From contig JAVSIV010000043.1 of NCBI GenBank assembly GCA_033816765.1, positions 1 through 64,000 of the forward strand: a DNA stretch of 64,000 bases, read 5' to 3'. The position numbers and the translations under genes are program-made. Source of the stretch: Nothopassalora personata. Its lineage: Eukaryota > Ascomycota > Dothideomycetes > Mycosphaerellales > Mycosphaerellaceae. Below, one piece after another: positions 32,818 to 43,572 of this stretch. The notes beneath the pieces are model-generated. The model was given only the letters and a program-made list of their open reading frames with translations, was not told where the DNA came from and did no database searches. The stretch's first letter is position 1. Each line of letters opens with the position of its first letter.

Positions 32818-33855
32818 ACTCCTAGCTAACTAGTCGCTAATCGGTAGCTTAGTTAGTTAGCCGCTTTTTAGTCTTATAGTATTCCTAGATTTTCTATTAA
32901 TAGTTATGTAGGTTTTCTCTTAATTCCTAGGTATTTTCTAATTTGTCGTATCCTTTCTATTTAATAAGGTATCGCTAACCTCTCTTATCTAGGATCTTTT
33001 TCGACTTCAAATTCGTTTTCTACTTCTAGCTTAAAATAGAAGCTTTCTTAGTAAGGTGTTTTAGCGTCCGCGGGTTCTAACTTAGAGATATAGAAGACTA
33101 GGTAGATTTTAGCGTCGGGTAGTAGTCGTAGGCGGTAGTTAACTAGTCCTATAACTTTATCGATAGAAAATAGTCCGACCTTAGTATAATCTAGTTTCTT
33201 AGTCTATCTTCTTGTTCTTAAGTTTTTTATAAGGAGATAGACCTTATCCCCCTCTTTTAGTAGAGGTGCCATTTTTCTCGTGTCCTACCGTTATCGAGAT
33301 AGTTTTTATTATACATCTTCGATCGCCTTACGTGTTTCTTTATACACTTCCTTAAGAGTATCCGTCGTTACGATTGCTCTTTTAGCTTATAGGTAGGATC
33401 TAGGTGTTCTAAATATATTAGGATCTTTACCAAAGTTTATATAGAATAGCGTCGTTAAAGTTGTCTCCAATTTATAGTTGTTTAGTACGATCTACGCTAT
33501 TAGTAGTAATAAAACCTAGTTGTCTTATACGTAGTTAATATAGTATCGTAGGTATTATTCTAGCGTCTAATTTATCCTTTCGGTTTATCTATCTATTTCT
33601 AGATAATATACTATTAATAGCTTATGTTTAATTCCGATCGTTCCTACAAGCGTTTTCTAATAGTATAATATAAATAGCTTATCCCTGTCCGTTATAAACG
33701 CTTAGGGGAATCCGTAGTATCGGATAAGTCTATCTAGTATAAGGTGTCTAAGCTACTCTATATTATATGTCTCTAATGTAGGAATGAAGTATGCGTATTT
33801 TATAAGTCTATTAACTATAACTAGTATTATGTCGTATAGTTATTTCGTAACTTTG

Positions 33856-34212
33856 TGTTGCGGTTGGGCCTTGTCCCTCGTCACGTGGGTGGCCTAGGAA
33901 GTGTCGATCCTCGATATGTCTCTAAAGTAGTGTGAACGAGAGTTCACTACAAGGTTGCAACTTAACACAAGAGTGTTGATTTGAGTTGAGCACGAGGCTC
34001 CTATCTACTCGTAAAGAAGCGTCGTCTATATAGTGCCATGTCTTGGCGTAACTGATCAGACTGAGCAGACTGATCACTGAGCAGACTGATCACTGAGCAG
34101 ACTGAGCGAACTGATCACTGAGCTGATCAGTCTGAGCGAAGTCGACCTGCTCAGTTTCGGTCCTTCCCGAAGAATGAGTGGCTGTGGGTTCTTCCTGAAC
34201 CGAACCGTAACA
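33856..34212 (-). repeat. B 3' LTR
   Basis: 357 bp. The purine tract of the element is the pyrimidine block CATCCCCCTCTTAGTCT on plus at 34214-34230. 33982-34049 is the 68-bp block shared with A. 34050-34140 holds five TGATCA palindromes within short repeats of CTGAGCAGACTGATCA. Confidence 0.93.
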
Positions 34213-34293
34213 CCATCCCCCTCTTAGTCTAGTTCCGTCCCGGAACTTCTTACATAACCCGCTTGTCACCGTATGTTTCGAGCTGCACCCGCA

Positions 34294-34963
34294 ATGTCTT
34301 CCTCCAAATCGTTTTCTAAAACATCTCTTCGAAGAAAGGCGCTCGCCATCGATATTGAGAGAACCGGTGTTGAAATGGCTCCTTGTCATCATTGCCGTGC
34401 CGCAAGGGTCCCTGCCCTCGCCGATCGTCCGAAGTGCATCGTGTCGCCCCGTTCCGGAAAATGCTCAGAGTGTATACGCAAAGGATACTCCGATTGCGAT
34501 GTGACACTTTCGGCACACGAGTGGACGAAATTTCGCGATATCCGTGACGGTCTCCAACGTGAGCTCGAGCGTGCGGAGGAGAAGGAAGTGGAGCTTCTCC
34601 ATCAGCAAGCCGAGCTGGCCCAGCGTATCATACGCCAAAAGGCCAAGAAGATTTGTCTTCGCAAGCAGCTTCGCCTCGCATCCGGCAAGGCCGACGATGC
34701 CGTGGCGAAGGAGCTTGAAGAGCTTGAGGCTGAGGATCGGGAGGGGGAAGGTGCTGCTGGCGTTGAGACGACATCCTCTGGCAAGGAATTCGATCCTTGG
34801 CAGATGCCGCCTCAGGATTGGGAACAGCTGTGTGACCCTTCCTTTCCTTGGACCGTCCCTCCGCTGGCCTCCTTGTCGTAAGTTCTTATCCAGTAGTCGT
34901 GTTTTTGTGTCGCTGTATTGACTTCTGTGTCCTAGGCCATCAAATCAAGAAGCCGCTGTTTGA
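34294..34963 (+). CDS. Antisense zinc-cluster/coiled-coil protein of element B, 203 aa, spliced
   Basis: ATG at 34294 (an in-frame ATG at 34273 would add 7 residues). Intron 34878-34935 is classic: GTAAGT, TTGAC branch, CCTAG, 58 nt. Stop at 34961-34963 after SPSNQEAAV. Cys pattern is CHHC, a lone C, then CSECIRKGYSDC (CxxCx7C). A long Glu/Lys/Gln/Leu stretch at about 85-150 predicts a strong coiled coil. A Trp-rich acidic end (FDPWQMPPQDWEQL) follows. D and E carry RIPed relatives, so this type belongs to a wider gypsy group. It runs antisense to gag and converges on it. Family not recognised; DNA-binding regulator is only a guess. Confidence 0.75.
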
Positions 34964-34990
34964 TGCCTTGCTGTCCTCAGGTTGTTTCTG

Positions 34991-35980
34991 CTAGGCAGAT
35001 TTCGAGAAGAAGTTCTCGCATTCCTGGTATGTATTCTCTTCGCGAATCATTGCGTTGAACTCGCGGCTAACCATGTTCTTTTTCTTGCAGTTCTTTGCAA
35101 AGTGGCCTTGCTCGCCACATACGTAGCAGGTGGAACCTTTGCTCTTCAGCCCCCTTCCTGTCCTACGCTCCGTTACGTCCAATTCCATTGGGTCTCCGTA
35201 ACTAGGGTCCTGACTTCTGGCCTTGAAGCCCCCTCTTCCGCCCGCGGCGGGTCTCTGGTATCCAGGCTGTACGAATCGGTCGTATCTCAAATCCTGGAGC
35301 CTTTCGTCGATTTCCTTTGCTACCTTAATCATCGCCCCTAGCGTAACGACGCTGGCGTTTCGGGATAGCTCAGCTTTGACATTGTCCTTTAGTCCGAGGT
35401 AGAATTGCGATCGCAGTGCTGCGTCGTTCCATTCCAGGTCGGCGGCATATCCTTGGAACTCTGAGGCGTATAGCGCTACAGAAGTGGTCTGTCGAAGTTG
35501 TCGGATATGTCGGTCGGCGTATACCTCCTCATTAGGTATCCCGTATAGATCATCAAGTTTCGTCTCAAACTCGTCGTAGTCGTGAAAAATTTTTCGAGTC
35601 TCCGTTTTCGGTGTTTCCCCCTCACCCTGGTTATGGAGCCAGTCCTTGAGGTATGGTCGGAATCCTCTAGCTGCTTTTCCACGTAGGAAGGATGCGGCGT
35701 ACAAGACCTTGCTGGCCTCGCCTTGAAACTGGTGTGCGTTGAAGTGAAGGTACAACTGAACCTGCAGTTGAAAAGCCTCCAGTTTGTCCTTAGTCCCGTC
35801 GAACGTCTCCGGCGTGGACACCTTAGGTGCACGGTGGTGGTCCAATGGGTTCAGCATGCCCATAGGAGTGTTGTTGTTCTTGCTGCTTCCTGTAATCGAC
35901 ATTTCGCTCATTCGTTCCGTGATGCCAGTTGACTGTGGCTGTTGTCGTGACGGACTCCGGGTAGCGTCTCTCCCAGACAT
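34991..35980 (-). CDS. Gag protein of element B, 329 aa
   Basis: ATG at 35980 opens MSGRDATRSPSRQQ. The protein differs from A's Gag at only a few positions (for example one residue missing near DPSYGDPM). Zinc knuckle CYVCGEQGHFAKNC is near residue 290. No protease or RT follows. Expected role is particle formation and RNA packaging for a non-autonomous element. Confidence 0.92.
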   Translation of the reverse strand: MSGRDATRSPSRQQPQSTGITERMSEMSITGSSKNNNTPMGMLNPLDHHRAPKVSTPETFDGTKDKLEAFQLQVQLYLHFNAHQFQGEASKVLYAASFLRGKAARGFRPYLKDWLHNQGEGETPKTETRKIFHDYDEFETKLDDLYGIPNEEVYADRHIRQLRQTTSVALYASEFQGYAADLEWNDAALRSQFYLGLKDNVKAELSRNASVVTLGAMIKVAKEIDERLQDLRYDRFVQPGYQRPAAGGRGGFKARSQDPSYGDPMELDVTERRTGRGLKSKGSTCYVCGEQGHFAKNCKKKNMVSREFNAMIREENTYQECENFFSKSA

Positions 35981-36009
35981 ATAATCGATAGCACTCCCCG
36001 CGGCTTTTG

Positions 36010-36017
36010 GTGCTCAA
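36010..36017 (-). promoter_or_regulatory. B primer-binding site, self-priming type
   Basis: Minus-strand TTGAGCAC, 2 nt inside the 5' LTR, exactly complements GTGCTCAA at 36150-36157 (minus). That site lies 39 nt downstream of TATATAG (36190-36196). Confidence 0.7.
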
Positions 36018-36019
36018 AG

Positions 36020-36376
36020 TGTTGCGGTTGGGCCTTGTCCCTCGTCACGTGGGTGGCCTAGGAAGTGTCGATCCTCGATATGTCTCTAAAGTAGTGTGAA
36101 CGAGAGTTCACTACAAGGTTGCAACTTAACACAAGAGTGTTGATTTGAGTTGAGCACGAGGCTCCTATCTACTCGTAAAGAAGCGTCGTCTATATAGTGC
36201 CATGTCTTGGCGTAACTGATCAGACTGAGCAGACTGATCACTGAGCAGACTGATCACTGAGCAGACTGAGCGAACTGATCACTGAGCTGATCAGTCTGAG
36301 CGAAGTCGACCTGCTCAGTTTCGGTCCTTCCCGAAGAATGAGTGGCTGTGGGTTCTTCCTGAACCGAACCGTAACA
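36020..36376 (-). repeat. B 5' LTR
   Basis: 357 bp, no visible difference from 33856-34212. In element orientation: TGATCA repeats, TATATAG, then the primer-site complement. Confidence 0.93.
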
Positions 36377-39300
36377 CTTTGTCCCTTAACGGTAGGAGTT
36401 TCGTAATAAAGTCTATTATAACTTCGTCCTATGGTTTTATTAGTAGTGTCCTAAACTGTAGGTAACTATACTTTACGTGCCTTATAGCCTTGTTTTGTTA
36501 GTAGTGTACGTATTGTTTAATATAACGTAGTACCTTTTGTCTTATATATAGAAATAAGAAGCTACGTTAGATTAGGTCTATTGTCTTTAAAGTTCTAGGG
36601 TGTCCGTAAGTTAGTCCGTCGTAATGTTATCGTATATATTCTTCTTCTCGATCCTTCGGTACTTAGTACTTTCCTTACGATATAGGGAATTGTTCGTCCT
36701 TATCGCCTAATATCCGTACAATGTTATTAAATTCTCTTATATTAGTACTAAGACTTCCGTCGGGGTTTGTCCTTAGTATCTTATATTATACTAGTTCTTT
36801 TCCTTTTATGTAGTTGTTTCTTTAGCTTAGCGCGTCTACGCGGCCGTTCTCTTTTCCTAGAGTATATTAATTTTAAACTTATCCTACCCTAATAGCTCCG
36901 ACTAGCGGGCTTACCTTTAGGTAAGTTCCTTTATCGTCGTAAAGTACGTAAGATTCTTATAGTTAGAAAGAATCGTTAACTTTAGTAGGCCCTCGATATA
37001 TACTCTCTAATGTTATATAGCGGCAATAATAGCTAGAAGCTCTTTATTATAGATGTCGTAGTTCTATTCCGCTATAGTTATTTTCCGGGAGTAATAGGCT
37101 ACTAGGTGTCTTTTCTAATCGTGTGTCTATATTAGATACGCGCCTATTGCTATATTAGACGCGTCGGTCTTAATATAGACTTCCTTACTACTATTAAATA
37201 GTCGAAGCGTAGGAGCTAAAGCGTATAATTCTTTAAGTTTCTTAAATGCTTTAATTTGTTCCTTTCTCTATTTCTAGGTAATGTCGTTTCTCGTAAGCAT
37301 CGTTATTAGTACTACTATCTTTAAATAGTCCTTAATAAATTTCCGGTTATAGTTAGCAAGTCTAAGAAATAACTATACGTTCTTAACTGTTTTTAGTCTT
37401 AGCTATTCTCTAATTAACTATATCTTTGTAGGGTCGATTTTTATCCCTATTATACTAATAATAAAGCCTAAGAATTTAACTTCTTTCTTGTAGAATTCGT
37501 ATTTCTTAGGTACTGTCTTAAACCCTAACTATATAAGTCGTTCGAAGACGTCCTAGACTTGTTTTATGTATTCCTATAGGGGTCCTTTCGTATAGACTAG
37601 TATATTATCTATATAGGCGATAACGTATACGTCGAGTAGGTCTCTAAGTGTTTTATTAATAAGGTCCTAGTAGGATGCCGGTACGTTAGCTAATCCTATT
37701 AGTATAACTAAGTATTCGTAAAGTCCGTATCTTATTCTAAAAGCGGTTTTCTATTCTTCTCCTTCTACTATTCGTATAGCGTAGAAGGTATCTCGTAGGT
37801 TAATTTTTGTATACTAGTCTAATCCGGTTAATCTATCTTATACTTCTTCGATGTTAGGTAGTAGGTATCGGTTCTTAATCGTAATCTCGTTTAACTTCCT
37901 ATAGTTCTATACGAGTCGTAACTTCCCGTTTGCTTTTAGAATAAACATATATAGAGTTCCTATACTTAAGGTAGATCTTCTTATCTATCTAATAGCTAGC
38001 TTCTCCTTTAGCTATTCTCGTAGGGTCTATAGCTCTTTCTTAGACATTTAATATAGGGGTCCCTATAGAGGCTCTTTCCCTAGCTAAATATTGATCTTAT
38101 AATCCTATAGGCGGTACTTAGGTAAGGCGGTGTTACCTCTCTCCTCTTTAAAGAGTCGCGACTACGTACGATACTCCTTAGGAATACTTAACTCTAAGAT
38201 GTTAGTATCCTTCGATAGTACGTTACTTCTATTACTTCTAGTAACTTTATAACCCGGCGGCCCTACGCTAGTATCTATCCTAGTCGAAGGTAGTTCTTCT
38301 ATCCTTCTAGTCGGCGTAAGCTATATCTCGTTTAGCTATTTCCTTACCTTATCTACTAGCGAACGCTACTACTACGTAGGCTAAATGTCGATAATGTAAT
38401 TGTATTCCCTAAATGTAAGGACTCCTCTTCTCTAGTCGATAACTAGATTATACTTTCTTAACTAAGGTATACCTAATACTATATTATAACTAGCTATATT
38501 AGTAATATCTAAGGTAATATTCTCGTAGTACTATTAGATAGCTAGTAGTAATAGTGTCGTCTCCTATTCTACGCTAGGTAACGATAATCCGTCTACCGCG
38601 ATTGATATATACCCTTCGTCTTTCTTTTAGGTTACGATCCCTTTAGTCCTTATAAATGTTTCGGAGGTAAAATTCCCGCTCGCTCTAGAATGAATTATAA
38701 CCTTAGTCCTATAACTATTAACGATTAGGTATATTCGGAAGACTACTTCTACTTTTAGTAATGCTTAAGCCTTTCTTATATTATATAACTCCTTTTAGTT
38801 GCTTATCCCTAAGGAGTCTATTCTTTTTCTAATTATCGGGTAGAACGTTACATTTCGTACCGTAAGGCTTTAGCTTAAACCTATAGTAAAGCGCTTAGTT
38901 TCTATATATTTTCTCGGTTACGTTCCTGGATTCGTTACGTTTCTAAGTAGAGTACGCGTATATATTATACTATATTACGTAATTCGTTCGATATAAATGT
39001 TCCTAATAGTATAAGGTATCCGGTACCTATTATTCTACTTCCTAGAGGTAGTCGTTTAGTAACTACTATCGCGGGATTCTCTATAATACTTATAATTGAA
39101 TATGTCTAAGCTATTGCTCGTAATATATTAAGGGTTTTGTTAAAGTCGTTTAGGTATAGTATTTGTGGTCTCGATATTTTTAGTAGAAATTCTTTATACC
39201 TTCTCTATAGATAAACAATTATATCGTATAATTTCTTAGGTACGTCGAACGAACAATTCATTGTTCGTTATCGTCGTTAGTATCGCTCTCTTCTCCTTTA

Positions 39301-40149
39301 GAGAAATCTTCTTTACTTAATTCGTCCGGATCCTAGTCTTCCTCGATAGTATCTAGCCTAGTAGTTTCTTAACTTTATTCCTATAGTTCCGGTAACTACG
39401 ATCTATTCTATCCTAGGTCCTAGTTTTCCTTATTACTTCTATTATTATCGAAGTAGAATTTATCTATATCTACTTCCTAGAGTATAGCGTTTTGCCTATA
39501 TATCGCTCCTAGGGTTCCTTACGGTTACTAAGGCTAATACCCTACTCCTAATTTCGCGGAGTAGTAAACCTAATACGAGTCTTAGTAATAGAATCGCTAA
39601 TAAAGGCTTCTATAACTATTTCGAGATTCGGATTTGATCTCGTAGTTAACTCTTCGTACTATTATCCTAAATGTCCGGTTCTATTTCTCGTAGATGTCGA
39701 TTTAGCTAGTAATATTCTACTATCGTGTATTTAACTAGTCGCGCGTGTTTCCTAGGCTTCTTTCGCTACTTTCTTTATAGGTTACTTTAAGCTCGTTAAG
39801 CTTATTAAGGATATTCTTAATATAGTCTTTAATTTATCGATGTCTTCCTAGGATGCTATTATCCTAGGTACGTAATATATCGTATTCTAGTCTTTTGAGA
39901 ATTTCGTCGCGCTACGTTTATATTTTCTTTTCCTCGTCGTAGGCTCGTTTTAGTAGTCCGGTCCGTTAGATATTATTAAACTATCGTAGGTAGTTCTTAT
40001 AACTATAGTATCCTCCTCGTCCTTATAAGGGGTCTAGGAGAGGTATATTACTTCCGTTACTAACTCTCTCCGCTACTCCTCGAGTATAGTTAGTATTACC
40101 CGGTAATCTAACACTACTCTCGAGTTTACTAGTTCTTTATTATATTAGG

Positions 40150-41090
40150 TTAAACTGCTTACGGCGTACTATATTTCTTTTACCGTAGTAATCCCTCGCT
40201 ATATAGCCTTCTTTACTATAGGTATAGTAGGTAATGCTTCCTTTTAAACTCTTAGGCTTAAACCTACCTCTATTCTTAATCTTACGACCCTTTTAGGTCA
40301 CGTCGAGCTCTATTAGTTATAGTCTATAGTATAGCGTATAGTTCTTAGGCTTATTATTATCGTAAACGTTATTAAAGCCTCTATTATTTTAATTGTCGTA
40401 ACCTAGTATATATCTAGCCTTTCTAGATACCTTAGAGTCGTATCGTTACTCTAGAGCTCTCTCGTAGAGTTTATCGTTAAGATCGATCGTAACTTTAACT
40501 AAATCGCCTAAGTCTTTAATCTCCCTTCCGTCCCTTATTAACTTATCCTTAACTTACTCCTTTAGTCCTCTTCGGTATATAACTTAAAGTGCTTCGTCGT
40601 CCTAATTAGTAATCTAGGCGTACTCCTAGAATTTTATAGCGTAGTCGGTAGTAGATGTCTTCTATATTAAGTACTAAATAATGCGTACCGTAGTAGAGAT
40701 CTCGTTCGAGATTCTAAAGACGCTCTTTATAGTATACTTAAGATAGTTATAAGACTTAAAGACTCCGTTGCTATTATCGTTTCCGTTGCTATCTAGGTAT
40801 TTCCTAAGGAATAGTTTAACCTAATACTATACTCGTCCTCTTAAGAAGGTAGTAGTAAAGATAGGCTTAAAGTCCTTAGCTATAGAATTAAATAAGAAGT
40901 ATATATCTATCTAAGCTACCTAAGTATCGAACTTGTCTTAGTCGCTATAGTAGAATTCTAGCTTACTAACCTTAAGGGTATCGTTACCTATATAAGTAGC
41001 TAAGGCGTTAATAGTATCGTTCGCGGTCTAAGGTCGTCGGGCTCTACTTACTTTACTAGGGGCGGGTGTTCCCCGTTTACTCTATCGGTC
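40150..41090 (-). pseudogene. F gag, RIP-degraded
   Basis: Degraded Gag on the minus strand, homologous to D gag over its full length, including the part that D1 keeps at 8000-8237. The zinc knuckle region is near 40190-40230. Multiple stops. Confidence 0.72.
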
Positions 41091-41104
41091 TCCTATCGTA
41101 GAGG

Positions 41105-41112
41105 GCGTTTAA
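41105..41112 (-). promoter_or_regulatory. F primer-binding site, self-priming type
   Basis: Minus-strand TTAAACGC, 3 nt inside the 5' LTR, is the exact reverse complement of GCGTTTAA in the same LTR (41305-41312, minus). Confidence 0.65.
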
Positions 41113-41115
41113 AGC

Positions 41116-41477
41116 TATTAGGTTTAGTATAACCTAATAATATTATAAGTTAAGAAGATAAGCTTAATGAGGTTTATTCTCGGGCTAATAGGACGTCGGG
41201 GAGAGTAATAAAGCAGTAGTTATCTTAGTCTTATAAAGACTTAAGAAATAATATAGTAGAGGTTAGGTTACGGTATATTCTAAATAGTAATATAAAACAG
41301 TAAGTTAAACGCTTTAAAACTATAAGGGATTCTTAGCGTTCCTAAATATAAAGGAGATAGTATTACTATACTTATAGATTACTAAGTCGCTAGTAAGCGA
41401 GTAATTGCGTGTAGCGTACGTAACTATCCGCGTCTAATAGTTAGCTATAGTTATATAGTCTAGACCGAACCGTAATA
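41116..41477 (-). repeat. F 5' LTR
   Basis: About 362 bp, RIPed, aligns with the left LTR at 31731-32093 over its full length. It borders fragment I directly. Confidence 0.82.
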
Positions 41478-43225
41478 CCTAGCTACTAACGATAATATTA
41501 TAGTACGAGGCGCGGCCGTAGCGTATACGACTCGACCGCGCCTAAAAGAGCCGACGCCTTTTAGAGGGGACTCGATAAGGAAGGTAAGGCTCTTCCTTAG
41601 GGAGCTCTTACTTATCTTCGCCCTCTTAAGTACTATATACGTAACGGACAAGTTAAAGGTCCTATATAGGGTTATATACCTTAGCGGAGAGGTAAGTAAG
41701 TAATAGTACGCTAACTATAGTATCTTTAACCTCGTAGGATATATATACTAGGACTTTAAGAAGTTCTATTAAAACGTATACGGCAATCCTATAAATCGTG
41801 TACTTAACGTTATATTAGAGTACGAGGTTACGGAATAGAAGAATAACTAGATAGTACGATAGTTCGCGACTAAGTTAGATATTATAGGGGACTAGTTAGG
41901 TAACTACTCGGAAGCGTAGCGTATATGGTACCTATTAGTAAAGCTTACGCCTTACTTACGGTACGCTATCGTTAGCTACTATAAAATTCCTACGACTAAA
42001 GAGGAACTAGTAGTCCTAGTCTCGTGTATTAAAAGTACTAAGCGCTAAGGTAGTAGCGGAGAGTACGACCGTAGGTAGTATAGGCGTCGTAAGCGTAAAG
42101 CTAAGGGCGTATATAAGCGGGTCGATCGCTTAAAGTAATAGAAGTTAAATTAAGTACCGGGTACCTTAGGTACGAGTTAGTAGTAAGACGCTAGTAGCTC
42201 GTCTACGACTAGCTAGAAGTTAAGGGTAGAATACTACGGCTACGGTAAGAAGGATTATATTAGGACGGAGTACTAAAGTAGATACCTATAGAAGGACTAT
42301 AACGCGTAAGTAGTCTATAGGCTAGAGACTATAGAGGCTTTAACTAAGAAGGGTAAATAGGGAAAAGGTAGAGGATTAGGTAAGGGTCGCTTCTAAGTTT
42401 AGATTACTATATAGACCCCTTAAGGTAAGTTAATATAAGTCTAGCGTATTACTTACGAGGCGTAGTTAAGATACGTAAAGGCTTTTACGAGGCTACGTTT
42501 CTCCTAGATAACGGCACGGATCTAAGCTTAGTATCGTATAAGTATATACTCCGTTACTAGATATAGCCTATTAGTAGTATAAAGCTCCCGAAATTTAGAG
42601 TCGTCTATATAGGAGTAGAGCGCGTAAGCGACGCTATCTACTATATAGCGCCTATAGGTAGGCCGTTAGTAATTTTAGGAAGACCCTAGCGGTATCGTAA
42701 TTAGATTATAAAGACCAATAGGGATAACTAGTAGTTTTACGGTACTAAGACGCCTACGGTTTAGTAGCGTAACGTACGCGAGTTCCTTAAGGATCTTAAG
42801 AGCTTAAAGCGGGTATATACGATAAGTATTTAGGTTATTACTATAGTAGTATCCGAAGTAGAGGGTTCTTTATAGCCTAAAGAGTTTATAGACTTCCGAG
42901 ATATATACGTACCTAATAAGTAGGCTAAGCGTAAGATACCTAAAGGGGTTAAGTATATAATTAATCTCGTAGTGGGAAAATGACCCTCCTTTAAGCTACT
43001 ATACTACTAGTCCTTAGCTAAACTAGAGGCCTTAAAAGAATACCTTACGTAATTAATAGAGAAGGGGTAGATTAGGTAGTCCGTAAGTAAGGCGGGTACG
43101 CCTATCCTATTCGTACTAAAGAAGAACGGTACTCTTAGGCTCTATATAGATTATAGAGGCCTAAATAAGATTATAGTAAAGAACTAATATCTACTACCCC
43201 TAATTAGTAAGGTATTAGATAGTAA
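41478..43225 (+). mobile_element. RIPed C-type gypsy fragment I (gag to RT)
   Basis: Plus-strand degraded copy of the C family. It starts abruptly in mid-gag beside F's LTR and ends in RT where G is inserted. Gag shows LKEPTPFRGDSI (same as C). GGGAAAA at 42360-42366 sits in the gag frame, as in C. Protease reads LLDNG-DLSLVS at about 42510. RT covers about 42960-43220. It has no 99-bp repeats. At 41871-41890 it reads QFATKLD without the extra base found in C. Confidence 0.8.
41484..43220 (+). pseudogene. I gag-pol remnant, RIP-degraded
   Basis: Reading frame of fragment I, broken by many TAG/TAA codons at former Gln/Trp positions. It keeps the gag-to-pol arrangement of C, with pol in the -1 frame after GGGAAAA and gag ending about 12 codons later. 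It is useful as an unexpanded and unframeshifted comparison for C. Confidence 0.75.
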
Positions 43226-43572
43226 TGTCTACTAACTACCCTATGTAGGCCTGTCCGAGTTATAGTAGTATAGAGCGGCGCTTATATAAGTAGGGGTATT
43301 TACCGGTCCCGGGACCGTGAAATTAGGTCACGTAACGAGTAGCGTAGTAGCTAGAAAAACAAGAGGATTAGCGGACCTAAACCCCTATACCCTCTACTCG
43401 AGAGGTATAAATTGAATTGTTACCTTAATGCTACGCTTATAATGCTTAACTACGTAGTATATATCTTAATAGCTATACTAGGTCCTACTAGCTTACCTAA
43501 ATGTCTAATTAAACCTAAATAAAATTAGGGTAAGTTAGACCTAAGGGACCCCCTCTAAACCTAAGGTTAACA
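43226..43572 (-). repeat. G 3' LTR
   Basis: 347 bp; reverse complement aligns with H's LTR (59441-59795). It contains the family palindrome at 43298-43323 in slightly altered form. Confidence 0.8.

Larger units (their letters stand above)
33856..36376 (-). mobile_element. Young pol-less LTR element B (GAG plus antisense gene)
   Basis: 2521 bp; identical-looking 357-bp LTRs (33856-34212 and 36020-36376); TSD CTTTG (33851-33855 and 36377-36381). Same plan as A: gag on minus, spliced antisense gene on plus, no pol. The gag part matches A almost perfectly. The LTRs match A only in a 68-bp promoter core, and the antisense gene is of another type. No RIP. Confidence 0.94.
32880..39290 (-). pseudogene. 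F pol, RIP-degraded, split by element B
   Basis: From right to left the minus strand reads protease (about 38700), RT (about 37500-38200), RNase H and integrase (about 36380-37300 and 33300-33850), chromodomain (about 32930-33010). Element B (33856-36376) interrupts integrase, with TSD CTTTG. Unlike E and D1, no large deletion is seen between gag and RT. Confidence 0.8.
31731..41477 (-). mobile_element. RIPed Ty3/gypsy element F, carrying nested element B
   Basis: LTRs at 31731-32093 and 41116-41477. The minus strand reads gag, protease, RT, RNase H, integrase (split by B), chromodomain. Then come a plus-strand tRNA-like sequence and a plus-strand antisense gene beside the left LTR. All genes are RIPed. 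Flanking 5-mers do not match (CTAGT against CCTAG) and the flanks belong to different repeats, so this locus may be a recombinant or have lost flanking DNA. Confidence 0.87.
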
